DNA of 64,000 nucleotides from Bacteroidota bacterium (GCA_018267705.1 JAFDXX010000007.1:310001-374000); one strand, 5' to 3'; shown: positions 52,896 to 62,043, counted from the stretch's first letter. The notes: generated by a model from the letters alone, not told the origin. Numbers and translations: made by a program.

Positions 52896-52957
52896 ATTTA
52901 GCAATTTTTTAAAACAGAGTTTTGCAGTACAATATTAAAGCACTCAAAATTTATGTT

Positions 52958-53167
52958 ATGAAAGCTAATATGAATCTAACTGATAGAGTAATAAGAATTA
53001 TTGCCGTAATAATAATTGCTGCTCTCTATTTCACTAATCAAATTTCAGGAACATTAGCACTTATTCTCGGAATAGTTGCAGGCATTTTTTTACTAACAAG
53101 TTTGATTAGTTTTTGCCCATTATACCGTCTACTAGGAATTTCAACAAACAATAAAATAAAAAAATAA
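52958..53167 (+). CDS. DUF2892 (YgaP-like) small membrane protein
   Basis: A 69-residue protein with two hydrophobic helices (VIRIIAVIIIAALYF and LALILGIVAGIFLLTSLI) followed by SFCPLYRLLGIST, the DUF2892 signature with its conserved Cys-Pro. In E. coli YgaP this membrane part is fused to a rhodanese; here rhodanese genes follow as separate genes. An earlier TTG at 52922 is possible but lies upstream of the expected mRNA start. First gene of the redox/sulfur cluster. Confidence 0.88.
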   Translation: MKANMNLTDRVIRIIAVIIIAALYFTNQISGTLALILGIVAGIFLLTSLISFCPLYRLLGISTNNKIKK

Positions 53168-53177
53168 TATATTTAAA

Positions 53178-53639
53178 ATGAAACATGAAATAGAATCTCA
53201 ATGGATGGGGAAAATGCAATTTAATGCATTAGTAAACGGACATACAATTATTATGGACGCCCCGGAACGTGTTGGAGGAGAAGATAATGGACCCATTCCT
53301 AAGCCGTTTGTATTAACTGCACTTTCAGGATGTACAGGTATGGATGTAATTGCATTGCTTCGCAAACAAGGAAAAGAATTAACAGAATTAAATTTAAAAG
53401 TAAGTGGGGAAATTAGCAAACAACAACCCATTGAATATGTGGCCGCCAATATTGTTTACGAAATGAAAGGAAATGCAGAAGATGAACAAGCTGCATATAA
53501 TGCAGTAATAACCTCACAAGAAAAAATTTGCGGCGTTAGCCATATGCTAAAAAAAATTATGCCTGTAACTTGGCAAATAATATATAATGGAAAAGAAATA
53601 TTTAATAATCAACCTACTGTTATTGCAGAATTAAACTAA
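53178..53639 (+). CDS. OsmC family peroxidase-like protein
   Basis: A 153-residue OsmC/Ohr-fold protein with the two redox Cys of the family: Cys52 in ALSGCTGMDVIALLRK and Cys118 in SQEKICGVSHML. Members reduce organic hydroperoxides or, in some lines, persulfides, using these thiols. It lies 10 nt after the DUF2892 gene and its stop overlaps the next start by one base. With rhodaneses and thioredoxins in the same unit, reduction of peroxide or sulfane sulfur is a reasonable inference. Confidence 0.9.
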   Translation: MKHEIESQWMGKMQFNALVNGHTIIMDAPERVGGEDNGPIPKPFVLTALSGCTGMDVIALLRKQGKELTELNLKVSGEISKQQPIEYVAANIVYEMKGNAEDEQAAYNAVITSQEKICGVSHMLKKIMPVTWQIIYNGKEIFNNQPTVIAELN

Positions 53640-53836
53640 TGAATTTTATTTTAAAACACAAACTAATATTAATAGGCATTTGCGTTGGTGCTATTTTAGG
53701 CTTTGCTTATTATTATTTTATTGGCTGTACAAGTGGTTCTTGTGCTATAACATCAAAGCCATTAAACAGTACTGTTTACGGAGCTATAATAGGGGCATTA
53801 GCTTTTTCAGGTTTTAAAAATCAAACAAATAAATAA
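53639..53836 (+). CDS. DUF6132-like small membrane protein
   Basis: A 65-residue protein with two membrane helices and a Cys pair in the loop between them (FIGCTSGSCAITS, Cys30 and Cys35). It resembles the DUF6132 family, which regularly accompanies rhodanese and thioredoxin genes in Bacteroidota; function unknown. Start and stop codons overlap those of the neighbours by one base on both sides, so it is translationally coupled. A role in passing or holding thiol equivalents at the membrane is speculation. Confidence 0.75.
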   Translation: MNFILKHKLILIGICVGAILGFAYYYFIGCTSGSCAITSKPLNSTVYGAIIGALAFSGFKNQTNK

Positions 53837-54096
53837 TGAACAATAATAAAACAATAATTGATGTAAGAACACCTGCAGAATTTGCAGGAGGAAATGTTAC
53901 CAATAGTATAAACATTCCTTTAAATGAAATAGAAACACGCTTAGCTGAAATAAAACAAATGCAACAACCCATTACTTTATGTTGTGCAAGTGGTATAAGA
54001 AGTGGGCAAGCAACCGCTTACCTTCGTAATATTGGTATTAATTGTGAAAATGGAGGCAGTTGGATTGATGTGAACAATTCTATAACTAATAATTAA
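53836..54096 (+). CDS. Rhodanese-like domain protein (first)
   Basis: A single rhodanese domain of 86 residues in the cytoplasm: IIDVRTPAEFAGGNV, INIPLNEIETRL, active-site loop CCASGIRSGQA with Cys50 and Arg55, ending in ENGGSW. Rhodaneses carry a persulfide on this Cys and transfer sulfane sulfur to thiols such as thioredoxin. The start overlaps the preceding stop. Confidence 0.93.
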   Translation: MNNNKTIIDVRTPAEFAGGNVTNSINIPLNEIETRLAEIKQMQQPITLCCASGIRSGQATAYLRNIGINCENGGSWIDVNNSITNN

Positions 54097-54105
54097 TATT
54101 AAATA

Positions 54106-54420
54106 ATGTTACAACTAATTAAAAATATTTTGGGCTTAGGAAATAAAATTAATTTCAACGAATTAATAAAAAACGGAGCTCAAATAATTGATGTAAGAAC
54201 GCCCGGAGAATTTCAAAACGGACATATAAAGGGCTCTCAAAATATTCCTTTACAAAACCTTTCCAATCAAATTTCAAAAATAAAAAAAGATAAACCAATT
54301 ATAACTTGTTGTGCAAGTGGAATGCGTAGTGCATCTGCAAAAAGCATATTAAAATCAAAAGGTTTTACTGAAGTACACAACGGTGGTGGATGGCAAAGTT
54401 TACAAAATAAAATTTCTTAA
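54106..54420 (+). CDS. Rhodanese-like domain protein (second)
   Basis: A 104-residue protein with a short hydrophobic N-terminal segment (MLQLIKNILGLG) and one rhodanese domain: IIDVRTPGEFQNGHI, NIPLQNLSNQI, active-site loop CCASGMRSASA with Cys69 and Arg74, ending NGGGWQSL. It is a close relative of the preceding gene, probably by an old duplication, but differs in N-terminus. The gap to the next gene is one base. Confidence 0.93.
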   Translation: MLQLIKNILGLGNKINFNELIKNGAQIIDVRTPGEFQNGHIKGSQNIPLQNLSNQISKIKKDKPIITCCASGMRSASAKSILKSKGFTEVHNGGGWQSLQNKIS

Positions 54421-54421
54421 T

Positions 54422-54670
54422 ATGAAAAAAAGAATTTTAACCGGTTGGAATTTGAAGCGAATTTTATATGTATTAATTGGATTGACAATAATTATACAAT
54501 CCATTTTACAACACGAATGGATTGGAGTTTTATTAGGAAGTTATTTTGCTTCTATGGGTGTATTTTCTTTTGGTTGTGCAGGCGGAAATTGTTTTAACAA
54601 CAACTGTTATACCGATACCAAACAACCTTCTATTAAAGGTAATAAAATTGAATATGAAGAAATTCGGTAA
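54422..54670 (+). CDS. Small membrane protein with Cys cluster
   Basis: An 82-residue protein with two hydrophobic helices ([16 protein letters not shown] and [18 protein letters not shown]) followed by [12 protein letters not shown] (Cys52, Cys57, Cys62) and an acidic tail. I recall similar proteins with a Cys-rich turn next to rhodanese genes in other Bacteroidota but know no named function. The Cys cluster at the membrane edge may bind a metal or carry sulfur. A start at 54383 is possible but overlaps the previous gene and removes the basic N-terminus. Confidence 0.75.
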   Translation: MKKRILTGWNLKRILYVLIGLTIIIQSILQHEWIGVLLGSYFASMGVFSFGCAGGNCFNNNCYTDTKQPSIKGNKIEYEEIR

Positions 54671-54672
54671 CA

Positions 54673-54987
54673 ATGGAAACCATAAATAAAACAAAAACAT
54701 TTTCAGAAATTATTGCACAAGAAACACCGGTATTGGTAGATTTTTTTGCAGAATGGTGTGGACCTTGTAAAATGATGAAGCCTATTTTAGAAGAGTTAAA
54801 AACTAAGGTTGGAAACAATGCAACAATCTTAAAAATTAATATAGATTCTAATCCGCAAGTGGCAGCAGCATATAATATTCAAAGCGTTCCAACATTAATT
54901 CTTTTCAAAAAAAATGAAATTAAATGGAGACAATCGGGAGTGGCTTCTGCAAATTATTTAGAACAAATTATTCAACAACATCAATAA
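54673..54987 (+). CDS. trxA: Thioredoxin
   Basis: A 104-residue cytoplasmic thioredoxin with the active site [12 protein letters not shown] (Cys29, Cys32) and the cis-proline loop [13 protein letters not shown]. It reduces disulfides and persulfides; within this cluster it is well placed to regenerate OsmC and rhodanese. The next gene follows after two bases. Confidence 0.93.
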   Translation: METINKTKTFSEIIAQETPVLVDFFAEWCGPCKMMKPILEELKTKVGNNATILKINIDSNPQVAAAYNIQSVPTLILFKKNEIKWRQSGVASANYLEQIIQQHQ

Positions 54988-54989
54988 TA

Positions 54990-55706
54990 ATGATAAAATA
55001 TTTTCACGCACCAATTATAGTATTCCTACTATTTTTTAGCAGTTGCGATAATTTACAATCACAAAATACCGTTACAAATCTTTCGGCAACAGCATTTTCA
55101 GAAAAAATAAAACAATTACCAAACGCTACCATTATTGATGTTCGAACTCCTCAAGAGTTTTCTAAAGACCATTTAATAAATGCAAAAAATATAGATTGGA
55201 ATAATAATGATTTTGAAACTGAAATAGAAAAATTAGATAAATCAAACCCTGTTTTTGTTTATTGCCTTAGTGGCGGAAGAAGCTCTGCAGCAGCACAATT
55301 AATGTATAAAAAGGGTTTTAAAGAAGTGTATGAAATGGAGGGTGGCATTATGAAATGGAGAGCAGCCAATCTTCCCGAAACAACAAATACAACAACACAA
55401 ACAGCAAGTTTAACCAAAGCACAATTTGAGGCACTTACTATTCATAAAGATAAAATGGTGTTGGTAGATTTTTATGCTGATTGGTGTGGTCCTTGCAAAA
55501 AAATGGAACCCTACTTAAAAGAAATTGCAACAACAATGTCAGATAAAATTATATTGGTTCGCATTAACGCAGATGATAATCAAGAGTTATGCAAAGAATT
55601 AAATATAGATGCATTGCCTGTTTTACATTTATATAAAAACAATACACTTATCTGGAAAAATTTAGGATACATAACCAAAGAAGATGTATTAAAAAAATTA
55701 CAATAG
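54990..55706 (+). CDS. Rhodanese-thioredoxin fusion lipoprotein
   Basis: A 238-residue protein with a lipoprotein signal (Cys19 in FFSSCDNL), a rhodanese domain (about residues 30-128; IIDVRTPQEFSKDH, active-site loop YCLSGGRSSAAA with Cys92 and Arg97), a short Thr-rich linker and a thioredoxin domain (about 140-238; ADWCGPCKKME with Cys166 and Cys169). Both active sites are complete, so one polypeptide outside the cytoplasm could take up sulfane sulfur and reduce it. The frame to 54924 would overlap trxA by 64 nt and hide the lipobox, so it is rejected. Last gene of the cluster, before a strong terminator. Confidence 0.9.
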   Translation: MIKYFHAPIIVFLLFFSSCDNLQSQNTVTNLSATAFSEKIKQLPNATIIDVRTPQEFSKDHLINAKNIDWNNNDFETEIEKLDKSNPVFVYCLSGGRSSAAAQLMYKKGFKEVYEMEGGIMKWRAANLPETTNTTTQTASLTKAQFEALTIHKDKMVLVDFYADWCGPCKKMEPYLKEIATTMSDKIILVRINADDNQELCKELNIDALPVLHLYKNNTLIWKNLGYITKEDVLKKLQ

Positions 55707-55731
55707 ATAAAAATTATTGTTTGTGAATTAT

Positions 55732-55772
55732 ACAAAGAGCATCGTTATATAACCGATGCTCTTTGTGTTTTA
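55732..55772 (+). terminator. Rho-independent terminator of the redox/sulfur cluster
   Basis: Perfect 13-bp stem ACAAAGAGCATCG / CGATGCTCTTTGT with a 9-nt loop, then GTTTTA. Confidence 0.9.
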
Positions 55773-55814
55773 TTGTAATACCAAACATATTCCTTATAGT
55801 ATATAACTTTTTAT

Positions 55815-55822
55815 TACTTTTG
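55815..55822 (+). promoter_or_regulatory. Bacteroidota -7 promoter element for the ClC gene
   Basis: TACTTTTG (exact TAnnTTTG). The resulting leader would be about 97 nt long and contains an inverted repeat. Confidence 0.5.
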
Positions 55823-55857
55823 AAGCCCAACCTTTTAATTTTTATCCCTTAAAATAC

Positions 55858-55911
55858 TACTGTATTATAAATACATTAATTTTTATAATACATATTTATA
55901 ACCATACAGTA
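55858..55911. repeat. Inverted repeat in the ClC leader
   Basis: TACTGTAT at 55858-55865 and its reverse complement ATACAGTA at 55904-55911 enclose a very AT-rich stretch. The right arm lies 12 nt before the start codon, so pairing could affect translation. Confidence 0.4.
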
Positions 55912-55922
55912 TTTTATTTCAA

Positions 55923-57812
55923 ATGAATAAATCCGTTTTAAAAAACAACCCAATACCCATATCACCATCATTAAATTCTGCAATAGAAGAAGAAGAATCT
56001 GATTTTAAAAAAGGAGATGATAAAATACGATTACTGAAAATTTCTTTTGCCGCATTTTTGGTAGCCATAGCCGTAAGTGCTATTGCCAAGTTTTTAATTC
56101 ATCTGATAGATTTAATTACCAATTTATCATTTTATCAAAATTTTTCATTTATACATACAACACCTGCCTCAAACTCTTTAGGGCTTTGGGTTATAATTGT
56201 TCCTGCCCTTGGTGGTGTAATTGTTGGGTTAATGGCGTTATTTGGCTCAAAAGCTATTCGCGGGCACGGCATACCCGAAGCAATGGAACAAATTCTCACT
56301 AATCAAAGTAAAATAAAACCTACAATTACTTATTTAAAACCAATTTCATCAGCAATATCTATTGGTACGGGTGGGCCTTTTGGTGCAGAAGGGCCAATTA
56401 TTGCAACAGGTGGAGCATTAGGTTCTACCATTGGTCAAATACTAAAAATATCACACAACGAAAGAAAAATATTATTAGCCGCCGGAGCAACAGCCGGTAT
56501 GTCTGCAATTTTTAATAGTCCTATTGCTGCTATTTTTTTAGCAATAGAATTATTATTATTTGAGTTTTCTCCACGCTCACTTGTGCCTGTTGCCATTGCT
56601 TGTATGGTTGGTGCATCAATGCATCTTGTTTTGTTTGGAGAAAAGCCTGTATTTGAAGCTGTTGCTATTGCAAGTCCAAACAATTCAGCTTTAATGATGT
56701 ATGGTGCAATGGGTATAGTTATTGGTTTACTTTCTGTTTTTGTAAGTAAAGCTGTTTATTATATTGAAGAGGCTTTTGAAAAACTTCCTATTCATTGGAT
56801 GTGGTGGCCGGCCATTGGTGGATTATTAGTGGGTTTGGTGGGTTATTTTTATCCTCGCACATTGGGTGTTGGTTATGAAAATATTACCGATGTTTTATCG
56901 GGTAATTTACCAATGAAAATAATATTTGCTCTTTGTGTTTTTAAATTTATATCGTGGGCAATTGCATTAGGCAGTGGTACTTCTGGTGGAACATTAGCAC
57001 CCCTACTTACTATTGGTGGAGCAACCGGAGCTTTATTGGGAATAGCTATTCTTCATTATTTTCCTGCATCGGGTATTACAGTTCCATTAGCAGCATTAGT
57101 AGGTATGGCTGCAATGTTTGCCGGTGCATCAAGAGCATTATTAACTTCTATCATTTTTGCTTTAGAAACAACCGGACAATACAACGCATTACTTCCTTTG
57201 CTTATAACTTGTGTTCCTTCTTATTTAATTTCATTTTTATTTATGGAGAATACAATTATGACTGAAAAAATTGCAAGAAGAGGAATTAAAACGCCAAATT
57301 CATATGAACCGGATATTTTAGAAAGGTTAACCGTAGAGCAAGTTATAACAGATAATGGGATTATTATAAGTGAAGAAAACAGTATAAGTGAAGCATGTGC
57401 GTGGTTGAATAAAGAAACAACTTATCAATCAAACTATTTTGTTGTTTCAAATAACAATGGAGAATATAAAGGCATCATAAGTTCTTCCAATTTATACAGC
57501 GATCATCATGTAAAAAGTACCAAGCTCGGAGCATTAATAAGAAGAAATTCTGCTTGTGTTAAACTTACAGATAGTTTAAAAATAACTGCCGAAACAATGG
57601 CTAAAGAAAATGTAGATGTATTACCGGTTATATCGGGTGAAGAAAAAGCAATTGTTGGAATTATTTCTTATAGAGATATTCTTTCTGCCTATAAATATGG
57701 CATTGAAGAACATGAAAAAAAGCAATACCATATTTCGCTAAAAAGAAAAAGTTTAAAAATGCTAATTAAGGGTCAAAAATTAATTGAGCTAACAATGAGA
57801 AAAAATAAATAG
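55923..57812 (+). CDS. ClC-type chloride channel/transporter with CBS pair
   Basis: A 629-residue membrane protein: a ClC domain of about ten helices (residues 35-450) and a C-terminal CBS pair (about 470-600). Anion-pathway motifs are present in order: RGHGIPEAME (first), GTGGPFGAEGPI with the gating Glu156 (Ala replaces the usual Arg of GREGP), and GSGTSGGTLAPLL (third). It moves Cl- or another halide, perhaps in exchange for protons. Presence of the external Glu favours a gated or exchange mechanism. The start is the first ATG after the leader repeat. Confidence 0.93.
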   Translation: MNKSVLKNNPIPISPSLNSAIEEEESDFKKGDDKIRLLKISFAAFLVAIAVSAIAKFLIHLIDLITNLSFYQNFSFIHTTPASNSLGLWVIIVPALGGVIVGLMALFGSKAIRGHGIPEAMEQILTNQSKIKPTITYLKPISSAISIGTGGPFGAEGPIIATGGALGSTIGQILKISHNERKILLAAGATAGMSAIFNSPIAAIFLAIELLLFEFSPRSLVPVAIACMVGASMHLVLFGEKPVFEAVAIASPNNSALMMYGAMGIVIGLLSVFVSKAVYYIEEAFEKLPIHWMWWPAIGGLLVGLVGYFYPRTLGVGYENITDVLSGNLPMKIIFALCVFKFISWAIALGSGTSGGTLAPLLTIGGATGALLGIAILHYFPASGITVPLAALVGMAAMFAGASRALLTSIIFALETTGQYNALLPLLITCVPSYLISFLFMENTIMTEKIARRGIKTPNSYEPDILERLTVEQVITDNGIIISEENSISEACAWLNKETTYQSNYFVVSNNNGEYKGIISSSNLYSDHHVKSTKLGALIRRNSACVKLTDSLKITAETMAKENVDVLPVISGEEKAIVGIISYRDILSAYKYGIEEHEKKQYHISLKRKSLKMLIKGQKLIELTMRKNK

Positions 57813-57825
57813 TTGTATTTATAAT

Positions 57826-59862
57826 TTACTTCATTATCTCTAATTCTTTTTGCATAGCAAACATTTCATCACGCAATTTAGCAGCTTCAATAAAATCTAA
57901 ATCTTTCGCTGCTTTTTCCATTTTCTTTTTTGTTTCTTTAATTGCTTTTTCTAATTGCGGAATGGTTTTATAAGCTGTTTGTTCTTCTGCGGCTTGTGTT
58001 ATAATATCACTATCATTTTGAATAGCATAAGGTTTTTTATCATCAAAACCTTTAATATCTAATACGGCTGTTTGTTTTAATATTTGATCAATACTTTTTT
58101 TAACGGTTTGTGGTGTTATATTATGTTGAAGGTTATAAGCTATTTGTTTTTCTCTTCTTCTATTGGTTTCATCAATGGTGCGTTGCATGCTATCTGTAAT
58201 TTTATCTGCATAAAAAATTACTAAGCCGTTTACATTGCGTGCTGCCCTACCTGCGGTTTGTGTTAAACTTCTTTCGTTTCTTAAAAATCCTTCTTTATCT
58301 GCATCTAAAATAGCAACCAAACTTACTTCGGGTAAATCTAATCCTTCACGTAATAAATTTACACCAACCAAAACATCAATTTCTCCCAATCTAAGTTGGC
58401 GAAGAATTTCAACACGTTCTAAAGCATCAACATCACTATGTATATATTTTGATTTTATATTAATTCGTTGCAAATATTTATCCATTTCTTCTGCCATACG
58501 TTTGGTTAAAGTGGTAACTAAAACCCTATCGCCTTTTTTTACACGAGCATCTATTTCATCTAATAAATTATCTATTTGATTTACACTTGGGCGTATTTCA
58601 ATGGGTGGTTCTAATAAACCTGTTGGTCGTACTACTTGTTCTACAACTACTCCGCCTGTTTTTTCTAATTCATAATTTCCGGGAGTGGCACTTACAAAAA
58701 TTGTTTGTCCAATAATATTTTCAAATTCATGAAAATTTAGTGGACGATTATCTAAGGCTGAAGGAAGCCGAAAACCATAATCAACCAAAACCATTTTTCT
58801 ACTTCTATCTCCACCATACATTCCTGTAATTTGTGGAATTGTTTGATGGCTTTCGTCTATTAAGCATAAAAAATCTTTCGGAAAATAATCTAATAAACAA
58901 AAGGGTCTTGTGCCTGGTTTTCTTCTATCAAAAAATCTCGAGTAATTTTCTATTCCGTTACAATAACCCAATTCGCGAATCATTTCTAAATCATATTCTA
59001 CGCGTTCTTTAATACGTTGGGCTTCCATAAACTTTCCTGATGTTTTAAAGTATTCAACTTGTGCCATCATCTCATCTTGAATTTCATAAATTACTTGTTG
59101 CATTATTTCTTTTGGAGCCAAGTATAAGTTGGCAGGAAAAATGGCTGCATTATCTAATGATGAAATTCTTTTTGCTGTTGTTTTTTCAATGGTTTCTATT
59201 TCTTCAATTTCATCTCCAAAAAAAGTAATTCTATAACCATAATCAACATAGGGTAAGTTTATATCAATCGTATCTCCTTTTACTCTAAAGGTTCCTCTTG
59301 AAAAATCTCCTTGCGATCTATTATATAATGAATTAACTAAGTTGTGTAAAAAAGTTTGTCGTGATATTGTTTGGTTTTTTTGAATACGAATAATTCCATT
59401 TTCAAATTCTGTTGGATTTCCCATTCCATAAATACAACTAACACTTGCTACAACAATAATATCTCTTCTGCCGCTTAACAATTCGCTTGTTGCTTGTAAG
59501 CGAAGTTTATCTAACTCTTCATTAATACTTAAATCTTTTTCAATATATACATTGCTTACAGGTAAGTATGCTTCAGGTTGATAATAATCGTAATAGCTAA
59601 CAAAATAACCTACTGCATTGTTTGGAAAAAATTGTTTAAACTCTCCATACAATTGTGCTACCAATGTTTTATTGTGTGTTAAAACCAGTGTTGGTTTTTG
59701 TGTTTGGGCAATAATATTTGCCATGGTAAATGTTTTACCACTTCCGGTAACACCTAATAATGTTTGAAACTGTTCTCCATTATTAATTCCTTCAACTAAT
59801 TGCTCAATAGCCGATGGTTGATCTCCACTGGGTTGGTAGTTTGATTGAAGGTTATAAAGCAT
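57826..59862 (-). CDS. uvrB: UvrABC excinuclease subunit B
   Basis: Damage-binding helicase-like subunit of nucleotide excision repair, 678 residues. P-loop GVTGSGKT (37-44), the beta-hairpin region GYFVSYYDYYQPEAYLP, SIYGMG-like SCIYGMGNP, DESHQTIPQ, helicase motifs RVLVTTLTKRMAEEM and QTAGRAARNVNG, and a C-terminal UVR motif (KAAKDLDFIEAAKLRDEM) that binds UvrC. It is complete and of normal length. It is convergent with the ClC gene, with 13 nt between stops. Confidence 0.97.
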   Translation of the reverse strand: MLYNLQSNYQPSGDQPSAIEQLVEGINNGEQFQTLLGVTGSGKTFTMANIIAQTQKPTLVLTHNKTLVAQLYGEFKQFFPNNAVGYFVSYYDYYQPEAYLPVSNVYIEKDLSINEELDKLRLQATSELLSGRRDIIVVASVSCIYGMGNPTEFENGIIRIQKNQTISRQTFLHNLVNSLYNRSQGDFSRGTFRVKGDTIDINLPYVDYGYRITFFGDEIEEIETIEKTTAKRISSLDNAAIFPANLYLAPKEIMQQVIYEIQDEMMAQVEYFKTSGKFMEAQRIKERVEYDLEMIRELGYCNGIENYSRFFDRRKPGTRPFCLLDYFPKDFLCLIDESHQTIPQITGMYGGDRSRKMVLVDYGFRLPSALDNRPLNFHEFENIIGQTIFVSATPGNYELEKTGGVVVEQVVRPTGLLEPPIEIRPSVNQIDNLLDEIDARVKKGDRVLVTTLTKRMAEEMDKYLQRINIKSKYIHSDVDALERVEILRQLRLGEIDVLVGVNLLREGLDLPEVSLVAILDADKEGFLRNERSLTQTAGRAARNVNGLVIFYADKITDSMQRTIDETNRRREKQIAYNLQHNITPQTVKKSIDQILKQTAVLDIKGFDDKKPYAIQNDSDIITQAAEEQTAYKTIPQLEKAIKETKKKMEKAAKDLDFIEAAKLRDEMFAMQKELEIMK

Positions 59863-59947
59863 AATACATAAACGTTTGCAAATTGCAAATTTGTTGAGGC
59901 TTAGAGGAGAAAGAAATTATTTATTTAAATAGTGAATGTATAATATT

Positions 59948-60619
59948 TTATTGCGACCAATAAATTTCTTTTATCTCATTAATATTTTTTAATTCATTTA
60001 TTGTTGTTTCTATTTTTTGAGGTTCTATAGTTTCAAATACTAATTGAAATATAAATTCATTTTCAGTTTTTTCTAAAGAAAATGTTTGAAAATTTAGTTC
60101 GTTTTTGTTTAGAATATTTTTTAATAACTCTGTATTATTTACATTTTTACTGGAAATAATTCTTAATGTTTTTTGTTTAAATTTTTTTGCAAATGTTTGT
60201 TCAATTGGTTTTAATGCCCATAAAATAATAATTGCTATACAGGTTGTACTTGCTGCTGCAAAATATAATCCTCCTCCGGTTGCAAGACCAATTGCAGCAA
60301 CTGTCCATAATCCTGAAGCAGTAGTTAAACCATGTACTGTACCTTGCCTTAAAAGTAAAATAGTACCGGCTCCTATAAAACCTATACCACTAATAACTTG
60401 TGCAGCAATTCTGGAAGGATCTAATGTCACATTTTTCATTTCTAACACATCAGAAAAACCAAAAGAAGAAACTATCATTATTAAACAAGATCCTACACAA
60501 ACCATCATGTGTGTTCTTAATCCTGCTGTCCAATTTTTTCTTTCTCTTTCTAATCCAATTAATGCTCCAAATAAACAGGCTAACAAAAGGCGAATTAATA
60601 TTTTAGACCATATAAGCAT
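59948..60619 (-). CDS. MgtC/SapB family membrane protein
   Basis: A 223-residue protein: an N-terminal membrane domain of about five helices with the family sequences LLACLFGALIGLERERKNWTAGLRTHMMVCVGS and VISGIGFIGAGTILLRQG-like GFIGAGTILLLRQGTVHGLTTASGLWTVAAIGLA, then a C-terminal ACT-like domain (about 150-223). MgtC proteins help growth at low magnesium and modulate ATP synthase in pathogens; the role here is unknown. It stands between uvrB and nadA on the same strand. Confidence 0.92.
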   Translation of the reverse strand: MLIWSKILIRLLLACLFGALIGLERERKNWTAGLRTHMMVCVGSCLIMIVSSFGFSDVLEMKNVTLDPSRIAAQVISGIGFIGAGTILLLRQGTVHGLTTASGLWTVAAIGLATGGGLYFAAASTTCIAIIILWALKPIEQTFAKKFKQKTLRIISSKNVNNTELLKNILNKNELNFQTFSLEKTENEFIFQLVFETIEPQKIETTINELKNINEIKEIYWSQ

Positions 60620-60680
60620 TATTTATTTGTTTTCAATTCAAATAAAATTAGCAGTTAATTCTACAATAAAAAATATTCTT

Positions 60681-61688
60681 TTATCCTATTAATCCTGCAG
60701 CTTTACTTATTTCCAACATTTTATCAATTGGTTTTTTAGCTGCAATTCTTAATGATTCATCCATTATTAATTCCGGCAATTCATATTCCATACATAAGTA
60801 TAGTTTTTCTAATGTATTTAGTTTCATGTGAGGGCAATCATTACAGGCACAACTATTATTAGGTGGTGCAGGTATTAATGTTTTATCGGGAGCTGTTTGT
60901 TGCATTTTATATAAAATTCCGGTTTCGGTTGCAACAATATATTCAGACGAATTATTAGTTTGTACATACTTTAATAATTGAGATGTACTGCCAATAAAAT
61001 CTGCTTTATTTAAAACAGCTTCTTCACATTCGGGGTGTGCAATTAATTTAGCTTTAGGATGACGAATTTTAAGTTTTATTATTTTTTCTAAACTAAAAAT
61101 TTCATGTACCATACAAGCACCATTCCATAAAACCATATTCCTTCCTGTTTTTTTATTTAAGTAAGCTCCTAAATTTTTATCGGGAGCAAAAATGATAGGT
61201 TGATTTATTGGTAAACTTTCAATAATTTTTTCTGCGTTTGAGGATGTACAAATAATATCACTCAACGCTTTTATTTCTGCACTGCAATTAATGTATGATA
61301 TAACGATATGATTAGGATGCTGCTCTTTAAACTTTTTGAAGGGTTGTGTGGGTGCACTATCAGCTAATGAACAACCTGCTTTTAAATCAGGTAATAATAC
61401 CTTTTTTGAAGGGTTTAAAATTTTAGCTGTTTCTGCCATAAAATGTACACCCGCAAAAACAATAATATCTGCATTTGTTTCTGCAGCCTTTTGAGCTAAA
61501 CCTAAACTATCTCCAATAAAATCTGCTACATCTTGTATATCTGGTTCTTGATAATAGTGTGCTAATACAATTGCATTTTTTTGTTTTTTTAAACGATCTA
61601 TTGCTGCAAATAAATCTAATTGCACATCTGTTTCTATATCCAAAAATCCGGTTTCAAAAATTTTTTCTTTTGCTTCAATAATGTTCAT
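60681..61688 (-). CDS. nadA: Quinolinate synthase
   Basis: [4Fe-4S] enzyme of 335 residues that condenses iminoaspartate with dihydroxyacetone phosphate to quinolinate for NAD synthesis. Likely cluster ligands are Cys106 (LKAGCSLAD), Cys192 ([10 protein letters not shown]) and Cys285 (CNDCPHMKL). The N-terminal [20 protein letters not shown] and [15 protein letters not shown] are family signatures. It works with nadB at 44.1 kb but is not in the same operon. Confidence 0.96.
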   Translation of the reverse strand: MNIIEAKEKIFETGFLDIETDVQLDLFAAIDRLKKQKNAIVLAHYYQEPDIQDVADFIGDSLGLAQKAAETNADIIVFAGVHFMAETAKILNPSKKVLLPDLKAGCSLADSAPTQPFKKFKEQHPNHIVISYINCSAEIKALSDIICTSSNAEKIIESLPINQPIIFAPDKNLGAYLNKKTGRNMVLWNGACMVHEIFSLEKIIKLKIRHPKAKLIAHPECEEAVLNKADFIGSTSQLLKYVQTNNSSEYIVATETGILYKMQQTAPDKTLIPAPPNNSCACNDCPHMKLNTLEKLYLCMEYELPELIMDESLRIAAKKPIDKMLEISKAAGLIG

Positions 61689-62013
61689 AACACTTGTAAT
61701 AATTAAATACTAATACTTTTATTAAATAACCTTATTACTATTACGGCTGTTAATTTCTTAAAAACTATTTTACTAACAGTGTACAAAGTTAATAAGCTTA
61801 AGTTTTTTAACATCAATCAACTAATAATTAACACAAGTAATTGCTTATAGAACTTAGAAAATTTTGGTTTATTAACAAATAGGGATAATTCTAAGTTGAT
61901 TTATTACCAATCTATTATTAACGCATTTTAAACTGTTAATTAAGAGGAAGTAATTGGTTTTAAAATTTAGAAGCGAAGCAAAAAAAATAAAATCTTCTGT
62001 TTTTATTCTTCGT

Positions 62014-62022
62014 TTTTCCACA
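62014..62022 (+). promoter_or_regulatory. DnaA-box match 1
   Basis: TTTTCCACA agrees with TTWTNCACA. It lies in the AT-rich gap. Confidence 0.45.
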
Positions 62023-62043
62023 AAAAAAAATTAAAAAAATAGT

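Noticed and set aside
52922..52957. TTG start extending the DUF2892 protein by 12 residues
   Set aside because: It lies on top of the predicted -7 element (52917-52924), so it would be outside the mRNA; the ATG at 52958 fits the family.
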